The notes below the pieces were generated by a model. It saw only the letters and a program-made list of their open reading frames with translations, had not been told where the DNA came from and did no database searches. From assembly GCA_964388155.1 (NCBI GenBank), contig CAYLYH010000009.1:9030-73029 (forward strand): a stretch of DNA of 64,000 bases, given 5' to 3'. This DNA is from JACNKV01 sp964388155 (GTDB lineage Bacteria > Fidelibacterota > Marinisomatia > Marinisomatales > JACNKV01). The position numbers and the translations under genes were made by a program. Below are positions 58,906 through 64,000 of the stretch, one piece after another (positions within the stretch are counted from its first letter, which is position 1; each line of letters opens with the position of its first letter).

Positions 58906-59925
58906 TTACGCGTTTTCTTCAACAAAGAATTGTTTAAAGATTGGCAATTGAAACATGATGAACAAAACAGCTGACATTAATCCGCCAACCATCCATTCGA
59001 ATGAATGGCGAACAATAAAGCCATCAAATCCGATGAGTGCAGTAGCTAAGGCGGTCACTGATACAATATAGTACCCAATTTTATTCTTCATAGCTAAGAA
59101 GGGAATCGCAATCACCATTAAAAATGATGCAACATAATTCATAAAGCCACCCAACAGAAGTGTCAGAGTATTTGGATCATAAACAGCTTCAGTGGTTTTG
59201 GCAATTTGCCCTGCATCAATCTGAGCTTGTGAGGTTGTAACAAGTTCCAGTGCGTCATAGTGATCAAGGTTCGTAAAGAAGTTTCCTAACGGATCAAATG
59301 ATGACGTATGCGTCAAGTATTCAGGAATGAATATGAAGTACCGAACGCCATGCTGTCCGTTCATGAATACCATCCCGGCCACGATTCCAAGAAATGTGTA
59401 CGGAATAAGTTTCAGGATTTTATTCTTTATCGTGTCTTGGTCCATGAGCAGGAAGATGTAATAGAATAGAAGCCCAAACACCATCGTCCACAAAACCGGC
59501 GGCATCACAGCAATTCCTTCAGGCGGTGGCATAATACCCGCTACCGGACCGTTGGAATAATCGCTGACGACCAAAACCATCCATGGGATAAGCATTGTCA
59601 TTCCGGCAACAGACGGAATCGCAGCTAAACCAAGTGCTGTACCCCGTGCCCATTTTTCGCCATCATAGATTTTCTTAGCTATTACGATGGATAGCGCTCC
59701 ACCTAAAAATAGTAAAACCATCCAGATGCTGTACGTTGCACCCAGAATCGGTACTGCCGGGTAAAAGTCCGGGTCAAACGGAATCAGTCGTTCCATTACG
59801 TTTTCCAGAGCAATCTTTAATGTTTGCATGCCCTGAGTTGGTGCAACATACATCATGAAAAGTCCGGCAAATACTGCGGTTACTGTCATCACAATCCGTT
59901 GCGTTTTTGTTGTATTATTAAACAT
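58906..59925 (-). CDS. Polytopic membrane protein, last gene of operon C
   Basis: A 339-residue protein with about eight predicted helices. A strong AGGAGG ribosome site precedes the ATG at 59925. Features: GMTMLIPWMVLV and YDGEKWARGTALGLAAIPSVAG, a Pro-rich loop (PPPEG), and a loop with DPLGNFFTNLDHYD between helices. Resembles the membrane protein ending operon B in its KWA..A..IP segment. No family is recognised; no haem-ligand pattern is clear. It follows the prenyltransferase gene by 52 bases. Confidence 0.72.
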   Translation of the reverse strand: MFNNTTKTQRIVMTVTAVFAGLFMMYVAPTQGMQTLKIALENVMERLIPFDPDFYPAVPILGATYSIWMVLLFLGGALSIVIAKKIYDGEKWARGTALGLAAIPSVAGMTMLIPWMVLVVSDYSNGPVAGIMPPPEGIAVMPPVLWTMVFGLLFYYIFLLMDQDTIKNKILKLIPYTFLGIVAGMVFMNGQHGVRYFIFIPEYLTHTSSFDPLGNFFTNLDHYDALELVTTSQAQIDAGQIAKTTEAVYDPNTLTLLLGGFMNYVASFLMVIAIPFLAMKNKIGYYIVSVTALATALIGFDGFIVRHSFEWMVGGLMSAVLFIMFQLPIFKQFFVEENA

Positions 59926-59977
59926 GGTTTCCTCCTGTTTGTTGTTTAATTTGTTTTGAAATGAAGAAATTCTTCAA

Positions 59978-60844
59978 CTATAAGCTTCCCATTGATATAA
60001 TAAGCATCGCGCTCAGCATATACACAGATGCATATTTGAAAAGTAAAAAGTTTGTTTTTTCTGATGGATTAAATACGCTTGCCATTGCCAATATTATTAA
60101 ACCGCTTGATAATACTATCAGCGTTCTCAAATATCCCAAACTTAACCCAAGACTAAAAATTCCGATAGCGATTGCAACCGCTGCTCCGACACTGGATATA
60201 GCAATAATTAATCTTGTTTTATCTACACCATACCACGATGGAAATGTCGGGATACCGGCAGATGCATAATCCTCCCTATAACGAATGCTAAATGTAAGAA
60301 TATGTGTCGGTATCCAAAGTAAAATTGCAAATGTGAAAAGTATTCCAATCAAATCGACCTGACCCATTCCAAGTACTCTTCCTGCTAAGATCGGCATACC
60401 TCCGGATATCCCGCCCCACACGATTGACCATGGAGTTCGCCTTTTCAACCAAACCGTATATACAAAAGCATCAAAAAACAACCCCAGGAATATGACAACA
60501 CCAAACATTACTGAAAGTGCAGTCGCCCACCCAACACCAACCACAGATAATAATGTGCCAAGCATCAAAGCTTCATTTTTCATTACTGCACCTGTCACCA
60601 ATGGTCGATGAGCTGTTCTTGGCATTTTAGCATCGATATCCCGGTCGTATACCATATTTAATACTGTGCTGCCGCTGATCGCAAGGAAAAGGCTTCCTGT
60701 CAATCCTGTCAAAATCTGCCAAGAAGTAATGGGACATCTAGCACTGACAAATCCTGCAATCCCTGTTACTATCAACAATCCTGTTTGCAGACTCTTAATC
60801 AAAGGCCAATACAATTTTGCTTTATGTTTAATCAGCGTTGTCAT
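59978..60844 (-). CDS. UbiA-superfamily prenyltransferase, protoheme IX farnesyltransferase (CyoE/CtaB) type
   Basis: A 288-residue membrane protein with about eight to nine helices. NMVYDRDIDAKMPRTAHRPL is the NxxxDxxxD prenyl-diphosphate site, with MxRTxxRPL specific for haem O synthases. YTVWLKRRTPWSIVWGGISGGMP gives the second half. It would attach a farnesyl group to haem B to make haem O for haem-copper oxidases. None is encoded in this window, where the only oxidase is cytochrome bd. GAGAAGG precedes the ATG at 60844. It is led by the TetR gene at 60900 and a palindrome lies just upstream. Substrate other than haem is possible within the superfamily. Confidence 0.88.
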   Translation of the reverse strand: MTTLIKHKAKLYWPLIKSLQTGLLIVTGIAGFVSARCPITSWQILTGLTGSLFLAISGSTVLNMVYDRDIDAKMPRTAHRPLVTGAVMKNEALMLGTLLSVVGVGWATALSVMFGVVIFLGLFFDAFVYTVWLKRRTPWSIVWGGISGGMPILAGRVLGMGQVDLIGILFTFAILLWIPTHILTFSIRYREDYASAGIPTFPSWYGVDKTRLIIAISSVGAAVAIAIGIFSLGLSLGYLRTLIVLSSGLIILAMASVFNPSEKTNFLLFKYASVYMLSAMLIISMGSL

Positions 60845-60864
60845 GAGCCTTCTCTCCGTCGTAT

Positions 60865-60880
60865 GTTGATATCAACTAAC
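60865..60880. promoter_or_regulatory. Palindrome plus ACTAAC half-site upstream of the prenyltransferase gene
   Basis: GTTGATATCAAC is a perfect 12-bp palindrome directly followed by TAAC, giving an ACTAAC half-site like that of the nearby TetR operators. It lies 21 bases upstream of the prenyltransferase ATG and 20 bases past the TetR stop. It may be a second site for regulator C. Confidence 0.5.
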
Positions 60881-60899
60881 ATTGTTATTGAAAAAAATA

Positions 60900-61490
60900 T
60901 TACTCTGCAGTTACCAAATTTATTACTGTTGTTTTCAGAGATTCTCCCCGTTCTTTCAAAGAGAATGAAAAACCTGAGAGCCTCCACGTTGCAACTAAAA
61001 ACCTTAGAGTCCCCAAGATGACAAAGGCAAGGTCTCCGGGGGGATAATCTGTTCTGGCATCTCCCCGTTCCTGCCCTTTTTTAATCATTTCTGTTGCTAC
61101 ATTTACCCGCCTGTCAACAAGTCTCCTGACTTCCCTCGACAGTTTAGAATTGTTTTGAAATATTTCTTCAGAAAAAATGACAGCAGCTGTGGCTGGGTTA
61201 GCTTCGAAATACTCTAAATGTATATCTATCAAACTATTTATTCTGTCTGACGTGTCCTCTATTTTTGATATTTGTTTAAAAACTGATTCAAAGTGGTCAT
61301 TAAAATAGCTGATTATGGAACAAAGAATGGCAAATTTATTTTCGTAATGCCGGTATATGGCTTGCTCAGATATCCCGACTTTCCGGGAGATTTTTTTCAT
61401 TGTGAGGTTTTGAATCCCTCCGTCCTTGATCAGTTCCAGGGAGACTTCCAATATCTGTTTGCGTCGTGTTTTTGTATCCAGTTTTACCAT
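60900..61490 (-). CDS. TetR-family regulator of operon C
   Basis: A 196-residue TetR protein: helix-turn-helix in SLELIKDGGIQNLTMKKISRKVGISEQAIYRHYENK, then a helical ligand domain with AAVIFSEEIFQNNSKLS, which closely matches the operon B regulator. It is first in operon C, ahead of the prenyltransferase and a membrane protein. Its operator-like dyad starts 10 bases upstream of the ATG at 61490 and shares both half-sites and spacing with that of regulator B. Confidence 0.9.
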   Translation of the reverse strand: MVKLDTKTRRKQILEVSLELIKDGGIQNLTMKKISRKVGISEQAIYRHYENKFAILCSIISYFNDHFESVFKQISKIEDTSDRINSLIDIHLEYFEANPATAAVIFSEEIFQNNSKLSREVRRLVDRRVNVATEMIKKGQERGDARTDYPPGDLAFVILGTLRFLVATWRLSGFSFSLKERGESLKTTVINLVTAE

Positions 61491-61499
61491 ATACTATGT

Positions 61500-61519
61500 G
61501 TTAGTTGGTGTAAACTAAC
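61500..61519. promoter_or_regulatory. Operator of TetR regulator C
   Basis: GTTAGTTGGTGTAAACTAAC has perfect 7-base arms (GTTAGTT/AACTAAC) around GGTGTA. GTTAGT-N8-ACTAAC is identical in arms and spacing to the operator at 58775-58794. It lies 10 bases upstream of the TetR start, likely covering the promoter. Confidence 0.75.
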
Positions 61520-61559
61520 GGTGGATATTACTTCAGATAATTGTATTTACAAAATAGTT

Positions 61560-62444
61560 TTATTTCACAATCAGAATCGGGCATTCACATGCAGAAATGA
61601 CTTTTAACGGTTTGCTTCCCATAAAGAATTTTTTTACCGGACTTACAGAAGATGCCCCCATGACGACAATGTGGTCACGTCCGGCAGATTCAACAATCAC
61701 GTCAACGGGATTACCGACTTTAAGCTGAACCTCACCGTCTATTCCTGCCCGTCTTACCAGCGTAGAGGCTTTTTTCGAGGCCCCCCTATATCCACTACCA
61801 AAAAAGTTCTTTTTAGAGACCGTTAATATATCAACCGGCATATCGAACGCTTGAGAAACACGGGCTCCGAATTTGACAGCTTTTTTTGTTCCTATTGAGT
61901 CATCGGTAGCCATTAATAGTCGATACTCTATTTCATGATTAAATTCTTTCACGACAAAAATCGAACTGTCAATATACTGGACTAAATCATGAGCCATCCG
62001 CCGTTTTTTACTCCCGCCAATGATGGTTACATCATAATTACCTTTTGCAACCTCATCACGGAGCTCCGGAATAACATCCCCGTTTCTTAAAATCAGATTT
62101 ACATCCTCACATACGGCACCCTGCAAAAACAATTCACAGCGGTTTCCTCTGCTATCTACCAATGTATTTTTTTGGAAACCGGCTTCAATCATCTTTGGTG
62201 TAATATAATTATTTTCAGACAAGAAGTTAAATGCCCACTCCAGCACTTCTACTCCCGGGCGTTCAATCTCCCAGCGTTCCATACTTTCTTGTGCCAATCG
62301 TACTTCACTGGAACTAAAGGCACTGACTTTCTGCCCGACATATAGAATCGTCACTGATGCGCCAAATGCTTTGGCGACCTGCATTCCCACTCGAAGGGTC
62401 GGTTCAGAGTATTTTTTACTTCCAACTGCTATGAGAAATTTCAT
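61560..62444 (-). CDS. Tandem universal stress protein (two UspA domains)
   Basis: A 294-residue soluble protein from the ATG at 62444, with AAGGA upstream; a more distal start would overlap the transporter gene. The N-terminal UspA-like domain (about 1-150: MKFLIAVGSKKYSEPTLRVGMQVAKAFGASVTILYVG) lacks an obvious G-2x-G-9x-G ATP motif. The C-terminal one (about 165-294) ends IVVMGASSVSPVKKFFMGSK..... with KVISACECPILIVK, nearer the nucleotide-binding form. It follows the SLC13 transporter gene by 28 bases. Usp proteins are often linked to anion transporters and may modulate them. Confidence 0.88.
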   Translation of the reverse strand: MKFLIAVGSKKYSEPTLRVGMQVAKAFGASVTILYVGQKVSAFSSSEVRLAQESMERWEIERPGVEVLEWAFNFLSENNYITPKMIEAGFQKNTLVDSRGNRCELFLQGAVCEDVNLILRNGDVIPELRDEVAKGNYDVTIIGGSKKRRMAHDLVQYIDSSIFVVKEFNHEIEYRLLMATDDSIGTKKAVKFGARVSQAFDMPVDILTVSKKNFFGSGYRGASKKASTLVRRAGIDGEVQLKVGNPVDVIVESAGRDHIVVMGASSVSPVKKFFMGSKPLKVISACECPILIVK

Positions 62445-62472
62445 TGTTTTTCCTTTTGCAATGTTTCTTGCT

Positions 62473-63888
62473 CTAACCAAATAGTTTCCAGAAAATATTT
62501 GCATAAACCAACACCATTAGGATGGACGCAGCACCAACCTTCCATCCTGCTTTTATAAAATCTTTTGCTTTAATCATCCCGCTGGCATAAATAATTGTAC
62601 ACGCAGGAGCTGCTACGGCTGTAAAATATCCAAATGCTGATGCGATGGCAGTAATTAATCCAATATGAATCGAGTCTCCCGGAAGATTGAGTGTAATCGG
62701 CGCCAGCACAGCCACAGTTGCTGAACTTGATAAAATATTCGCCAACGTCGTCGTCATTAGAATAATAATTAGATCTGTGAATACCGGAACTGAGCTCACA
62801 AACTCTCCGGCAAAGTTCAATACTTGTCCGGCAATCCACTGAGCTGCCCCGGTTTCATTGACCATCGTTCCCAGAGAGATGGTTGCTCCAAACAGAATCA
62901 CAACACCCCAATTGACGTGTTTGCTCATCTCCTCCCATTTTGCCAATCCTGTAACAAGATACATAACAACTCCGGTGAGCGCGACAATTCCCAGACCTAC
63001 CGTCTCGGAGTAAAAAACCCATCCAAGGAATACAAGAAAGAACAAAAAGACGGCAAAGTATTGTTGAGGTAGTATCATCCCGGATCGCGCAACCTGTACT
63101 TTTAGTTTTCTTATCCCACTGTCTAACATAAGGTATTCAGGGACAAAACTCTTCCACAATATCCATGTCAACAATGGAAGCTGTAGCAACACCAACGGAT
63201 AGACCATCAACATCCATTTCCCGTATGAGATTGGAGCCAATCCGAATTCTTTCCAATAGACCATCATAATGGCATTCCTGCCACCTCCTGACGGTGTCCC
63301 GATAGATCCGATTAAACTTCCGTAAGCGATGGAAAACAGAAGAAGTGCTGCCAGATTTTTTACTTTAGTTTTATCATCCGATGTATAGCGAATAAGTGTC
63401 ATTCCGATTGGGAGCATCATCGCAGCCACCGTATGTTCGCCAATAAACGAGGACATTACAGCAGAGATCACGACAAACCCGATGGATATTTTTAAGGTGC
63501 TATTTCCCGTCAGTCGGATAATCCCCAACGCAATTCGGGCGTCCCATCCCTGCTGAACAATGGCAACTGCAAGCATGAGTGACCCCATAATAAAAAACAC
63601 AGCATCGTTCATAAAAGAGTGCGCCACATGGTTTGCGTCGGCAATGCCAAAATAGACTTGCAAAATAATGATGAGCAAGGCAATTCCCGGAAGAGGAATC
63701 GGTTCAGTAATAATCAGAATTAACGCAACAATGATGATGATGATTGTACGATAACCATCGACGGTTAGTCCTTCAGGTGAAGGGAGAAGGAATAAAACAA
63801 ATCCGATTAAAAAGGCTGCAATCAACCAACGAGAGCGGGTAATTCCGTAGATTAAATTTGTCGTGTATTGATTTAAGATTCGAAGCAT
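62473..63888 (-). CDS. SLC13/DASS-family anion transporter
   Basis: A 471-residue inner-membrane protein from the ATG at 63888; a TTG 19 codons further up has no better ribosome site, so the start is uncertain. About eleven to twelve helices. Hallmarks: GEHTVAAMMLPIGM and GSIGTPSGGGRNAIMM in the first half, TTTLANILSSSATVAVLAPITL in the second, corresponding to the two substrate/sodium-binding SNT-like repeats. Such transporters carry dicarboxylates, sulfate or phosphate with Na+. The second repeat has SSS where many have SNT, so substrate prediction is unsafe. It is the first gene of a unit with the universal stress protein. The 112 bases upstream to the window edge show nothing definite. 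Confidence 0.88.
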   Translation of the reverse strand: MLRILNQYTTNLIYGITRSRWLIAAFLIGFVLFLLPSPEGLTVDGYRTIIIIIVALILIITEPIPLPGIALLIIILQVYFGIADANHVAHSFMNDAVFFIMGSLMLAVAIVQQGWDARIALGIIRLTGNSTLKISIGFVVISAVMSSFIGEHTVAAMMLPIGMTLIRYTSDDKTKVKNLAALLLFSIAYGSLIGSIGTPSGGGRNAIMMVYWKEFGLAPISYGKWMLMVYPLVLLQLPLLTWILWKSFVPEYLMLDSGIRKLKVQVARSGMILPQQYFAVFLFFLVFLGWVFYSETVGLGIVALTGVVMYLVTGLAKWEEMSKHVNWGVVILFGATISLGTMVNETGAAQWIAGQVLNFAGEFVSSVPVFTDLIIILMTTTLANILSSSATVAVLAPITLNLPGDSIHIGLITAIASAFGYFTAVAAPACTIIYASGMIKAKDFIKAGWKVGAASILMVLVYANIFWKLFG

Positions 63889-64000
63889 ACGCGTAGGGAA
63901 ATTACACTTTATATGGTAAGATAGAAAACCAAAAGGATTTTTCAAAACTTGAATTCAACAATTAAGTGCAACTCAAAGATTGTTTGTAAGAAAGGCGGAG

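Overview
The window is 64 kb of compact, roughly 40% GC bacterial chromosome. Every gene I can support (49 CDS, one cut by the left edge) is on the minus strand, so genes are read from high to low coordinates. The content points to a Gram-negative of the FCB group. It has secreted proteins with C-terminal sorting domains and PorV/PorQ-like partners (type IX secretion style), carboxypeptidase-regulatory-domain TonB receptors, lipoproteins and outer-membrane barrels. Asp-rich DxNxNGxWDxGE repeats and the style of the sorting tails suggest Candidatus Neomarinimicrobiota (Marinimicrobia) or a close relative. That placement is inferred from protein style, not from a marker gene. I saw no tRNA, rRNA, CRISPR, transposase or phage gene, and no gene-free stretch longer than 300 bases.

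Region 1 (1-14.9 kb): a surface/secretion block. In transcription order it holds a lipoprotein with calcium-binding-like repeats, a large TonB receptor with the same repeats, a secreted sorting-domain cargo, a PorV-like barrel, a second cargo with PKD/Ig repeats, and the start of a second PorV copy. A 267-bp exact direct repeat (1-267 and 5409-5675) covers the end of each cargo gene and the start of the following PorV gene. Region 2 (15-24.2 kb): trigger factor, membrane proteins, two TonB receptors, a TPR protein, and a winged-helix regulator with its membrane partner and a 16-bp palindrome. Region 3 (24.3-34 kb): HtpG, an M1 peptidase fused to an apparent outer-membrane barrel, a cytochrome bd operon led by an Fe-S-type Rrf2 regulator, and a PerR-peroxiredoxin-FeSOD oxidative-stress operon with a Per-box-like site.

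Region 4 (34-43.4 kb): a two-component system (histidine kinase plus NtrC-type sigma-54 activator) next to an envelope operon. The operon encodes a Gly/Asp-rich secreted protein, an unlisted 57-aa small protein, a barrel, a Spy/ZraP-like LTxxQ protein, a TonB receptor and a Gly-rich CBM9-like lipoprotein. In front of the operon lie a near-consensus sigma-54 promoter (40199-40214), an AT-rich dyad and an upstream TCGAC dyad. This resembles ZraPSR but has a much larger output, and it is my best candidate for an undescribed system.

Region 5 (43.6-61.5 kb): three consecutive operons, each headed by a related TetR regulator. Each TetR gene is preceded by a 20-bp dyad of the form GTKAGT-N8-ACTMAC. 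Operon A encodes a LolD/FtsX-like ABC transporter, a thioredoxin-fold protein, a LolA-like carrier, an outer-membrane barrel, a patatin-barrel protein, a DUF3943 protein and a methyltransferase. Operon B encodes an RND/MMPL pump, a LolA-like carrier, a barrel and a membrane protein. Operon C encodes a CyoE/UbiA prenyltransferase and a membrane protein. A and B look like two energy sources (ABC and RND) feeding the same kind of carrier-barrel pair. The window ends with a tandem universal stress protein and an SLC13/DASS anion transporter.
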